Origin: Chthoniobacter flavus | GTDB lineage: Bacteria > Verrucomicrobiota > Verrucomicrobiia > Chthoniobacterales > DYNR01 | DNA: 11,009 nt | Reading direction: 5' to 3' | Assembly (NCBI GenBank): GCA_020720945.1 | Contig: DYNR01000059.1 | Location: 1-11,009, forward strand | Shown here: positions 1 to 6,825 of the stretch, in pieces | How positions within the stretch are numbered: the first letter of the stretch is position 1 | Layout of the letters: each line of letters begins with the position of its first letter | Translations under genes and position numbers: made by a program | The notes under the pieces: model-generated | What the model was told of the DNA's origin: nothing | The model's database searches: none | The model's input: the letters and a program-made list of their open reading frames with translations, nothing else

Positions 1-61
1 AGTCACAAACCCTGCTGCCTCTCCCTAAAAAAGTTTTTTGCCCCAAACTGCGGAACTCGGA

Positions 62-1199
62 CTAATTTTCCTCTTCGTCAGATGCTCCTTTTTTGTAAGT
101 CAAACCGCGCAACTTGCCTTCTAAAAATTCGGTGATTTCCCCATCCATCACCGCCTGGATTCCGCTAGTTTGAACCCCCGTCCGCAAATCTTTAACCATC
201 TGATACGGCTGAAAAACATAGGAACGGATCTGGTTCCCCCAAGCGATGTCGCCTTTTTCCCCATATTGCCGCTCGGCCTCCGCCTTCTTCTTGTCGGCTT
301 CTAGCTGATACAACTTTGCCTTGAGCATACTCATGGCGGTGGCGCGGTTCTTGGCTTGGCTCCTCTCGTTTTGGCAAGCGGCAACAATGCCCGTCGGCAA
401 GTGCGTGATGCGGACTGCCGTTTCAACTTTATTCACATTCTGGCCGCCTTTACCCCCTGAACGGTAGGTGTCCGTCTTCAAATCCGCCTCGTTAATTTCT
501 ATGGGAGCATCTTCGATTTCTGGAACGACATCGACGCTCGCAAAGGAAGTATGCCGGCGTTTATTGGCATCAAAAGGGGAAATCCGGACGAGTCGGTGAA
601 CCCCTCTTTCGCAATCCAAATACCCGTAAGCGTGTTCGCCTGTGACGCGCAAAGTGACGGACTTGACCCCCGCTTCTTCGCCTTCTTGTATATCCATCAC
701 CTCAAACTGCCGTCCGGTTTTTTCCAGCCAGCGTTTATACATCCGCAGAAGCATATCCGCCCAGTCGCAGGACTCTGTCCCCCCCGCCCCCGCATGGATG
801 GTGAAAAAACACGGGTTGCTGTCAAACTCTCCGTTGAGGAGCAGTTCAAGCTCGAACTTTGCGATTTCTGCGCCGATCTCCTTTTTTTCTTTTTCCACTT
901 CGGAAAGAGCCTGGTTTTGCGCGTCGCCCGCCGCTTCTTCCCCCGCCAGTTCTTCCAAAATCGCCAAGTCGTCCACGCGCGATTGCAAGGCATCGAACGG
1001 AAGGATTTTTCTCTTCAATGCCGAGACATCCGCCATCATGGCCTGCGCAGCCTCGCGACGATCCCAAAAGGTTGGATCCGACATTTTTGCCTCTAGCTCT
1101 TCGAGGCGTTGTTTCAATCTCGCGTAGTCAAAGATACCTCCGCAACTCGCCCATGCGCCGGGCCAGTTCGGAGGTGGAAAGTAAGGTTTCGTTCGTCAT
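62..1199 (-). CDS. prfB: Peptide chain release factor 2 (RF2), made by programmed +1 frameshift
   Basis: RF2 reads UAA and UGA stop codons in the ribosomal A site and triggers hydrolysis of peptidyl-tRNA. The start is the ATG at 1199-1197. Frame 0 gives 23 codons ending in CTT (1133-1131), followed by in-frame TGA (1130-1128). Skipping base 1130 continues at GAC (Asp) to a TAG stop at 64-62, for 378 residues in all, close to the 365 of E. coli. The codon-recognition motif SPF lies at about residues 207-209 and the catalytic GGQ at about 251-253 (context SGGKGGQNVNK), almost the E. coli positions; SPF rather than PxT separates RF2 from RF1. The N-terminus is helical and charged, as in the family. 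The TTG at 1117 would give a 351-residue product lacking the conserved N-terminus and is not the real start. The ATG overlaps the stop of the upstream division gene (ATGA), and no clear Shine-Dalgarno precedes it, so translational coupling is likely. The gene's own final stop is UAG, which RF2 does not read. Confidence 0.97.
1127..1141 (-). promoter_or_regulatory. RF2 programmed +1 ribosomal frameshift site
   Basis: On the minus strand the order is GGAGG (1141-1137), TAT, CTT (1133-1131), TGA (1130-1128), C (1127). This matches the E. coli prfB site (AGGGGG UAU CUU UGA C) with the same 3-nt spacing between the internal Shine-Dalgarno and the CUU slip codon. Known mechanism: when RF2 is scarce, termination at UGA is slow, the P-site tRNA-Leu slips from CUU to UUU, and full-length RF2 is made; when RF2 is abundant, the 23-residue peptide is released. 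The coding continuity of both frames on either side of the site supports it directly. Confidence 0.96.
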
Positions 1200-1543
1200 G
1201 GTTTCTTGGGAGCTTCGGTGGAACTCTGCCGGTTTTCAAGCCGAAAAATCGTCTCCCCCGGCTTCATCAAATCCAGCTTGTCGCGGGCTATGTTTTCTAC
1301 ATAGGTGGGGTCGGTTTTAATCAGTTCTTTTTCTCTCGCCAAGCGCACCTGCTCGAGCTTCGCCTGCTGCTTTTGCTGTTCGATGCTTTCGAGGTTATTT
1401 TCCATCTCCCTCAACTGGAGCAACTGGGGCTGAAAAAGAAAATAAAGGAGCACCCCGACAATCAAAAAAATCCCCCACCAAAGCAAGCTGTTGACCCCCT
1501 TCCAAAAGGGCGTTTTCCGGCGACGGCGAAAAGAATCGTTCAC
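1196..1543 (-). CDS. Septum formation initiator family protein (DivIC/FtsB-type)
   Basis: This is a predicted single-pass inner-membrane cell-division protein of 115 residues. It has a short basic cytoplasmic N-terminus (RRRRK at 6-10), one membrane helix at about 18-37, a Gln/Glu-rich coiled coil at about 39-75, and the family's conserved tail segment at about 78-100 (DPTYVENIARDKL, then PGETIF). FtsB and DivIC form a complex with FtsL and FtsQ/DivIB that activates septal peptidoglycan synthesis. The order of TM, coiled coil and 'D-P-x-Y-x-E-x-x-A-R' is characteristic, but I cannot tell an FtsB ortholog from a paralog, so no symbol is given. The start is GTG at 1543, supported by AGAGGA at 1558-1553 with a 9-nt spacer. 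The stop TGA (1198-1196) overlaps the prfB ATG, and the stop of thiC lies 31 nt upstream. Confidence 0.87.
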   Translation of the reverse strand: MNDSFRRRRKTPFWKGVNSLLWWGIFLIVGVLLYFLFQPQLLQLREMENNLESIEQQKQQAKLEQVRLAREKELIKTDPTYVENIARDKLDLMKPGETIFRLENRQSSTEAPKKP

Positions 1544-1552
1544 GGTTTTTTT

Positions 1553-1558
1553 TCCTCT
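1553..1558 (-). promoter_or_regulatory. Ribosome binding site of the DivIC/FtsB-type gene
   Basis: AGAGGA on the minus strand lies 9 nt before the GTG at 1543, in the short gap after the thiC stop. It decides the non-ATG start, since no ATG fits in frame near the family N-terminus. It is one of the few recognisable Shine-Dalgarno sequences in the window. Confidence 0.6.
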
Positions 1559-1574
1559 GCTTCGTTACCAGCGA

Positions 1575-3530
1575 TCAAGATTTTTTGTAAAGCTCCGCGC
1601 CGGCTTCCACAAACTCCGCCGACTTCTTGGCAAGCCCCGCAGCGATCGCCGCGCCTTCCTCCACCCCTTGCTCTTCGGCAAAACGCCGCACATCTTCCGT
1701 GATTTTCATGGAGCAAAAATGCGGACCGCACATGGAACAAAAGTGGGCGGCCTTCGCGCCCTCGGACGGCAGGGTTTCATCGTGAAAAGCCCTGGCGGTT
1801 TCGGGGTCCAACCCGAGATTAAACTGGTCTTCCCAACGAAACTCGAAACGCGCTTTGCTCAAGGCGTTGTCGCGGTATTGCGCCCCCGGATGCCCCTTGG
1901 CCAAATCGGCCGCGTGCGCCGCAATTTTGTAAGCGATGACCCCGTCCTTCACATCCTGCCGGTCGGGCAACCCGAGGTGCTCCTTCGGCGTGACATAGCA
2001 AAGCATCGCGCACCCATACCAACCGATCATGGCAGCCCCGATCCCGCTGGTGATGTGGTCGTAGCCTGGCGCGATGTCGGTCGTGAGAGGCCCGAGCGTG
2101 TAGAACGGGGCTTCCCCGCACCACTCGAGCTGGTTGACCATGTTTTCTTCGATCATGTGAAGGGGGACATGGCCAGGCCCTTCGTTCATCACCTGCACGC
2201 CAAAATCCCACGCCCGGCGCGTCAGCTCCCCTTGCGTGCGCAACTCTGCGAACTGCGGCTCATCATTCGCATCCGCCAAAGAACCGGGACGCAACCCGTC
2301 TCCGATGGAAAAACAAATGTCGTAAGCGGCGCAAATCTCGCAAATTTCATCCCAGTGCTCGTAAAGGAAATTCTCGCGGTGATGCGCCAAACACCACTTC
2401 GCCATCACGCTCCCTCCGCGGGAAACAATCCCCGTCATCCTCCTCGCCGTCAAAGGGATATAACGGAGAAGAACCCCCGCATGAACCGTGAAATAATCCA
2501 CCCCTTGCTCGGCTTGCTCGATCAGCGTGTCCCGAAAAATTTCCCACGAAAGCTCCTCGGCGCGACCCCCCACTTTTTCTAACGCCTGGTAAATGGGCAC
2601 CGTCCCGATCGGCACGGGACTGTTCCGCAAAATCCACTCCCGCGTGAGATGGATGTTTTTTCCCGTGGACAAATCCATGACCGTATCGGCTCCCCACTTC
2701 GTCGCCCACCGCATCTTTTCAACTTCTTCTTCGATGCTGGAAGCAACGGCGCTGTTGCCGATGTTCGCGTTGATTTTCACCAAAAAATTTCTCCCGATAA
2801 CCATGGGTTCAACCTCGGGATGGTTGATGTTTGCCGGGATGATGGCTCTGCCCGCCGCGACTTCTGCACGGACAAACTCGGGCGTAATCTCCGAGGGAAT
2901 GCGCTGCGGAAAACGGCGGAACACGCTGGGCGTGAAGGGGCTATCGGGCAACTGCGCAGAGCCCGCGTGCTGCTTTTCGACCTTGTCCCTGCCCGCGTCG
3001 CCCGCCATATCCCGGATTTCCGAACGCTGAAAATTTTCGCGGAGGGCGATGAACTCCATCTCGGGTGTCACGATCCCTTGCCGGGCATACCAGAGTTGCG
3101 TGACAGGATGCCCCGCCGAAGCACGCCTCGGCCTCACCCTCGCCACCGGACATTGCAACAAGCTTTCCCCGGACTTTAACTTCGCGTGTTCCGAGGAAAG
3201 ATACCCGTCGTCCAATGGCTTCACTTCCCGCGCCGGATACTCCTCGGTGTCCTCCCTCGCCTCGATCCATTTTTGGCGCAACGCCGGCAACCCCGTCTCG
3301 ACAGAACCCGAAAACTCGGGGTCTCCCCACGGCCCGCTCGCATCGTAAACCCGGACAGGAGGGTTTTCTTCCATCTTCCCGTCAAACCCCTTCGTTGCAC
3401 TGAGAGAAATTTCCCGCATCGGCACCGCCACGCTCGGGTGGATTTCTCCGGCAACATAAATGCGGCGGGAGTTGGGAAGGAAACTGGAATGGGGGGCACT
3501 GCTTTTGCTCTCTCGGTTGGGTTGGTTCAT
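1575..3530 (-). CDS. thiC: Phosphomethylpyrimidine synthase ThiC (thiamine biosynthesis)
   Basis: ThiC is a non-canonical radical-SAM enzyme that rearranges aminoimidazole ribotide into hydroxymethylpyrimidine phosphate, the pyrimidine half of thiamine, in the cytoplasm. From the ATG at 3530 the protein has 651 residues (E. coli: 631). An N-terminal ThiC-associated region at about 16-95 contains the typical LPNSRRIYVAG and VYDASGPWGDP. The barrel holds IPANINHPE (about 231-239), INANIGNSAV (about 253-262), MDLSTGKNIH (about 285-294), MNEGPGHVP (about 448-456) and TDIAPGYDHITSGIG (about 484-498). The [4Fe-4S] cluster motif CxxCxxxxC is intact at C598, C601 and C606. An in-frame TTG at 3578 would add 16 residues with no family resemblance, so I chose ATG 3530; neither has a good Shine-Dalgarno. 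The gene sits 87 nt after the lipoprotein stop and 31 nt before the division gene. No other thiamine gene is present and I find no TPP riboswitch in the gap. Confidence 0.96.
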   Translation of the reverse strand: MNQPNRESKSSAPHSSFLPNSRRIYVAGEIHPSVAVPMREISLSATKGFDGKMEENPPVRVYDASGPWGDPEFSGSVETGLPALRQKWIEAREDTEEYPAREVKPLDDGYLSSEHAKLKSGESLLQCPVARVRPRRASAGHPVTQLWYARQGIVTPEMEFIALRENFQRSEIRDMAGDAGRDKVEKQHAGSAQLPDSPFTPSVFRRFPQRIPSEITPEFVRAEVAAGRAIIPANINHPEVEPMVIGRNFLVKINANIGNSAVASSIEEEVEKMRWATKWGADTVMDLSTGKNIHLTREWILRNSPVPIGTVPIYQALEKVGGRAEELSWEIFRDTLIEQAEQGVDYFTVHAGVLLRYIPLTARRMTGIVSRGGSVMAKWCLAHHRENFLYEHWDEICEICAAYDICFSIGDGLRPGSLADANDEPQFAELRTQGELTRRAWDFGVQVMNEGPGHVPLHMIEENMVNQLEWCGEAPFYTLGPLTTDIAPGYDHITSGIGAAMIGWYGCAMLCYVTPKEHLGLPDRQDVKDGVIAYKIAAHAADLAKGHPGAQYRDNALSKARFEFRWEDQFNLGLDPETARAFHDETLPSEGAKAAHFCSMCGPHFCSMKITEDVRRFAEEQGVEEGAAIAAGLAKKSAEFVEAGAELYKKS

Positions 3531-3617
3531 GGTTGCTGTAAATGCGTCTTTTCTACCCCCAAGAGCGCAAACCCGCAAACCCCAAAAACAAAAAGAACGA
3601 GATTTTTCTGCGCTGCC

Positions 3618-4451
3618 TCACGGCTTGGGCTGTGGCGCATACTGCGGGTTGTTCGTCTGCCCCGGCGTCGGCGACTGCCCCGGCATCGTCCCATACAAAC
3701 CATGCGCAACAAACGCGGCATACCTCCGGGGACTCTGCAAAATAACATCCGCCGCCCCTTTCCCTGGCGCCTTGAGGTTGCCGAGCGCGTAAGTCACTGC
3801 GGATGCCGCAATTCCGGGTTCCGCGGAATCCAAAATACCATCCGCCGACCACATGATGTCCATGCTGGGGATATGGACGAGCTTGGAACGCACCCCGATC
3901 GTGATCGGGCGATACGGGCGATACAGTGGCATATCCGTAAAAACAACCCCCTGCACGGCGTGCTTCGCCTGCAAATGCTGGATGAGCTTTTGGGGGACGA
4001 TCGAAGTCGATTCGATCTGCTCCGCCCCCACAACAGCCAACATTTCGCTCCGGCTGATTTGAACGATTTCCAACGGCAGCGCCTTCGCCAACTCCGCACG
4101 AAAAATCTCGTCCAAATCATTCACAGCCCCAGCCGTCGGGACCCTCGTGTAAATAGGCAACATCGCCACCCGCACAAAATCGGGAGGCCAATCAAACGGC
4201 GCGGCGGGAAGCCCGGAATTCGGGTCGTGGCTGACCGCCCCTTTCCCCGGTGCCGAAAGCGATGGCGCCATCTGGCTCTTGATCGCCGTATCGGCGGAAC
4301 GCCCGTGCGGCGGGTTCGGTGCCACCGCCCCCGACCTCTGGGAATCCTTGCCTCCGGCGCACCCGAAAAACGCGAAACAAAAAATCGCAGAAAAAATCAC
4401 GAGAAGTCCGCCCCGCACGGCTCCCCCTGAAAAAAAACCGGTTCCGCCCAT
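3618..4451 (-). CDS. Predicted outer-envelope lipoprotein, family not recognised
   Basis: From the ATG at 4451 the product has 277 residues. A hydrophobic signal segment (about 15-30) ends in AFFGC, a good lipobox, with the modified Cys at 31; Gly-Gly-Lys-Asp follow, which do not obviously favour inner-membrane retention. Residues about 35-88 are Pro/Ser/Gly-rich and probably a flexible linker. A folded domain of about 90-255 starts with a strand (VRVAMLPIY), then an acidic helix (DLDEIFRAELAKAL), a strand and helix (EIVQISRSEMLAVVG), a later strand (AVQGVVFTDMPLYRPY) and MDIMWSADGILDS. This order recalls CsgG/TolB-N or GNA1162-type secretion lipoprotein domains, which is inference only. The tail (about 255-277) is Pro/Gln-rich. 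The start is uncertain: AGGGGA abuts ATG 4451 with almost no spacer, whereas GTG 4418 has GGGGGA with a 3-nt gap and leaves the same lipobox (Cys at 20). Upstream in-frame starts at 4502 and 4574 look worse. Confidence 0.72.
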   Translation of the reverse strand: MGGTGFFSGGAVRGGLLVIFSAIFCFAFFGCAGGKDSQRSGAVAPNPPHGRSADTAIKSQMAPSLSAPGKGAVSHDPNSGLPAAPFDWPPDFVRVAMLPIYTRVPTAGAVNDLDEIFRAELAKALPLEIVQISRSEMLAVVGAEQIESTSIVPQKLIQHLQAKHAVQGVVFTDMPLYRPYRPITIGVRSKLVHIPSMDIMWSADGILDSAEPGIAASAVTYALGNLKAPGKGAADVILQSPRRYAAFVAHGLYGTMPGQSPTPGQTNNPQYAPQPKP

Positions 4452-4587
4452 TCCCCTAGGCAGTTTTTTCCCCGCGCGACACCTTTCCTCCCCGCCCGGC
4501 ATCCCGGCGGCAGAAGAAAAAAACAAAAAACGCAATCGTTTCAATACAAGCAAGTTACGAAAAATCGAGGACATAGTCTGAAGCGGG

Positions 4588-5727
4588 TTAAGAAAGCAGG
4601 TTGAGCATGTGGCGGGGAATTTCCTGCAAAGGAACCATCTTCTCCGCCGCACCTAACTTCATCGCAGCATGAGGCATGCCAAACACCACGCAACTCGCTT
4701 CGTCTTGGGCGAATGTCCGCGCCCCGTTCTGCTTCAAATCCAACAAACCTTTCGCCCCGTCCTGCCCCATCCCTGTCAAAATCCCAGCTATTGCATGCTT
4801 GCCGACAATCGGTGCCGCCGACTGGAACAGCAAATCTACGGCGGGGCGCTGGTGCCATACTTTCGGCCCTTGCTTGAGATGGACGACATACCCCGCCCCC
4901 CCCGGTTTTTTCCCGAGCAACATGTGGTAGTCCCCCGGTGCCAGCAACGCCAAACCTGGACGCACCTCGTCCCCGTCCACCGCCTCGCGCACTTCCATCT
5001 GGCACAGATCGTTCAACCGCTTGGCAAACGCCGTAGAAAAATACGCGGGGATGTGCTGGACGATGCAGATGCCCGGCAAATTGTTCGGCAACATCGTCAA
5101 TACATCTTTCAACGCTTCGGTCCCACCGGTCGATGCCCCGAGCAAAATGATGGAACGGGAATCTTTGACCACCCCCCGCCCGTCAAGCACCGCCGCACCA
5201 ACCGCAGACACCGCAACCGCACTGGAAATTTTTCGCTCCGGAATGTCGGAAGTCAAACTGGCCGTCGCCATCACCGCATTCCTCTCCGCCTCGATCTTCG
5301 CCCGCTTTGCCGCATACCGGTGGCGCGCCGCATACGCACCTTTCACCTTGCGCACCAAATCATCGCCCAAATCCCCCACGGAATACGCCGAACCCGGCTT
5401 GGCCAAAACATCCACCGCACCAAAATCTAACGCCTCCATCGCTGGCCCCGACCCCTTCTGCGTCAAGGAACTCATGATGATGATGGGCATGGGCCGATAC
5501 TTCATCATGATCTTCAAAAAACTGATGCCATCCATCCGGGGCATCTCGATGTCGAGGGTCAAAACATCGGGATCCAACTCGACGATTTTGTCTCTCGCCA
5601 CATAGGGGTCGATCGCCGTCCCCACCACCTCGATTTCGGGGTCGGCGTTCAGGGCGTCGCTGACCAGTTTGCGGACAATCGCAGAATCGTCCACGACGAG
5701 CACCCGGATTTTCTGTTTCGAAAGCAT
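4588..5727 (-). CDS. cheB: Chemotaxis response regulator protein-glutamate methylesterase CheB
   Basis: CheB removes methyl groups from glutamates of chemoreceptors (and deamidates glutamines) and is switched on by phosphorylation of its receiver domain. The receiver at about 7-125 has the acidic pair D13-D14, phospho-acceptor D59 (in LTLDIEMPRMDG), S86 and the conserved K110 (AKPGS). The methylesterase domain at about 192-375 has the catalytic triad S199 (GASTGG), H225 (QHIP) and D323 (GMGQDGA). At 379 residues it is longer than E. coli CheB (349), mainly through a linker of about 60 residues between the domains, rich in Lys/Arg/Ala and then Ala/Val. ATG 5727 has AAAGGA at 5739-5734 with a 6-nt spacer. 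It lies 44 nt after cheR. No receptor, CheA or CheW gene is in the window, so its partners are elsewhere. Confidence 0.96.
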   Translation of the reverse strand: MLSKQKIRVLVVDDSAIVRKLVSDALNADPEIEVVGTAIDPYVARDKIVELDPDVLTLDIEMPRMDGISFLKIMMKYRPMPIIIMSSLTQKGSGPAMEALDFGAVDVLAKPGSAYSVGDLGDDLVRKVKGAYAARHRYAAKRAKIEAERNAVMATASLTSDIPERKISSAVAVSAVGAAVLDGRGVVKDSRSIILLGASTGGTEALKDVLTMLPNNLPGICIVQHIPAYFSTAFAKRLNDLCQMEVREAVDGDEVRPGLALLAPGDYHMLLGKKPGGAGYVVHLKQGPKVWHQRPAVDLLFQSAAPIVGKHAIAGILTGMGQDGAKGLLDLKQNGARTFAQDEASCVVFGMPHAAMKLGAAEKMVPLQEIPRHMLNLLS

Positions 5728-5771
5728 ATTATTTCCTTTCAGTCATCGGTTGGATGGAACCCTAAATTGCA

Positions 5772-6602
5772 TCAAGCGGGACGGCGGTAAATGGCCGGAT
5801 GCAACGCTTTAAGGTTATGGGTGACCCCGCTCAAACTTTCGGAATGCCCGATCATCAAAAACCCTCCAGGGACAAGGTGCTTGCTCAGGCGGTTCACCAA
5901 ATGTTCCTGCGATGGCCGATCAAAATAAATCATGACATTCCTGCAAAAAATCACATGAAACAAATCGGTGAAGGGCCACTTCGAATCAAACAAGTTCAAA
6001 TTGTGCCACCGGATTTTTTTCCGGATATCTTCTTTGATGCGGTATTGCCCGGAGTAAGGGCCGACGCCCTTCTGGAAAAAACGCCGTTTGATATCCTGTG
6101 GCAACTTGGAAACATGCTCCTCGGGATAAATACCTTTCTGTGCCCTTTCCAAGATCTGCCTCGATATGTCCGAGGAGTCTAGCTCCCAGTCAAACCCTTG
6201 ATACACATCGCTTTGCAAAGCCAATGACATGGCGATGGAATAAGGCTCCTCGCCGGAAGAACACGCGGCACTCCAACAGCGCAGGCAACGCTCTCCCGCC
6301 CTTTTCTTCGATTCCAAAAATTCCTTGATCACGGTTTGCTCCAAAAATTCAAAGTGTTTCTCTTCACGGAAAAAGTAGGTGTGGTTGGTCGAAATGACAT
6401 CGATCAGGTTCTTGACTTCTTCGAGGCCGTCTGGCGACTTCAACAGTTTGCAGTACTCGCGGTAATCCGCGATGTTGAGCGAGCGCAAACGCTTTCCAAG
6501 GCGCGCCGCCACCAGCTCTTTTTTGTCCGAACCCAAGTTGATTCGGCTGCAATCATAGACGAGTTTTCGGATGAGTTCGTAGTCAGCGTCGGAAGGTGCC
6601 AT
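5772..6602 (-). CDS. cheR: Chemoreceptor glutamate methyltransferase CheR
   Basis: CheR moves a methyl group from S-adenosylmethionine to glutamates in the cytoplasmic helices of chemoreceptors, the reverse of CheB. The 276-residue protein (E. coli: 286) has the N-terminal helical CheR domain at about 5-60 and the Rossmann-like methyltransferase domain from about 65. Seen motifs are STNHTYFFRE (71-80), SAACSSGEEPYSIAM (111-125, SAM binding), SSDISRQIL (143-151, acidic SAM-ribose region) and FCRNVMIYFD (219-228), followed by LVPGGFLMIGHSESL. No TPR or other C-terminal extension is fused to it. ATG 6602 is the first start in frame that keeps the N-terminal domain, but no Shine-Dalgarno is seen before it. 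It is the first gene of the minus-strand run and faces the divergent glycosyltransferase genes. Confidence 0.96.
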   Translation of the reverse strand: MAPSDADYELIRKLVYDCSRINLGSDKKELVAARLGKRLRSLNIADYREYCKLLKSPDGLEEVKNLIDVISTNHTYFFREEKHFEFLEQTVIKEFLESKKRAGERCLRCWSAACSSGEEPYSIAMSLALQSDVYQGFDWELDSSDISRQILERAQKGIYPEEHVSKLPQDIKRRFFQKGVGPYSGQYRIKEDIRKKIRWHNLNLFDSKWPFTDLFHVIFCRNVMIYFDRPSQEHLVNRLSKHLVPGGFLMIGHSESLSGVTHNLKALHPAIYRRPA

Positions 6603-6825
6603 AAATTTGTTTCAGAAGAGATCAATCGCCGCTCATCCTCTCTCTTTTTTCCTTTCCCGTCAATCCGATTTCCCGCCCTTTCCTATTTTTGGCAAAAATC
6701 GTAATTCCCTTCCGGCAAAACAGTTGCGCCATTGCCTGAGGAGCCGCATTCCAGACCATCGCCTTGCGGATTAAACTTCCCAAGACCCGCCCATCCAAGG
6801 TAAGTTCCCAAAAACACCGACCTCT
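6603..6825. other. Divergent intergenic region between cheR and the glycosyltransferase genes
   Basis: These 223 nt must hold the promoters of both divergent runs. On the minus strand TTGACG (6663-6658) is a fair -35, but the hexamer 17 nt on (GAGGAT, 6640-6635) is a poor -10. On the plus strand TAAACT (6772-6777) could be a -10 without a convincing -35. I see no clear sigma-28 (flagellar) promoter before cheR. A 15-nt palindrome lies at 6685-6699. No open frame here looks like a gene. Confidence 0.5.
6685..6699. repeat. 15-nt palindrome, possible operator
   Basis: ATTTTTG, a central G, then CAAAAAT: two perfect 7-nt arms in the middle of the divergent intergenic region, 83 nt from the cheR start and about 126 nt from the glycosyltransferase start. 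The position suits a regulator site shared by both promoters, but AT-rich palindromes of this length also occur by chance, and I do not recognise the regulator. Confidence 0.3.

Noticed and set aside
27..49. Possible intrinsic terminator after prfB on the minus strand
   Set aside because: AGTTT/AAACT with a following T-run is present, but the stem is 5 bp and nearly all A/T; too weak to call.
1491..2582. Long plus-strand open frame (363 codons) opposite thiC
   Set aside because: It lies antisense to the strongly conserved thiC; its product is Arg/Pro/His-rich with no domain, as expected from a GC-biased third codon position.
3531..3578. Sixteen-residue N-terminal extension of ThiC from TTG 3578
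   Set aside because: The added residues do not look like any ThiC N-terminus, TTG is a rare start, and ATG 3530 gives the usual start just before the conserved region.
3186..4430. Plus-strand open frame of 414 codons across thiC and the lipoprotein gene
   Set aside because: Antisense to two supported genes and spanning their boundary; low-complexity basic product with no motif.
4480..4520. GC-rich hairpin (CCGCC / GGCGG) between cheB and the lipoprotein gene
   Set aside because: No T-run follows, and the stem is only 5 bp; not a credible terminator. A strong GGAGG beside it has no start codon in the right frame at a usable distance.
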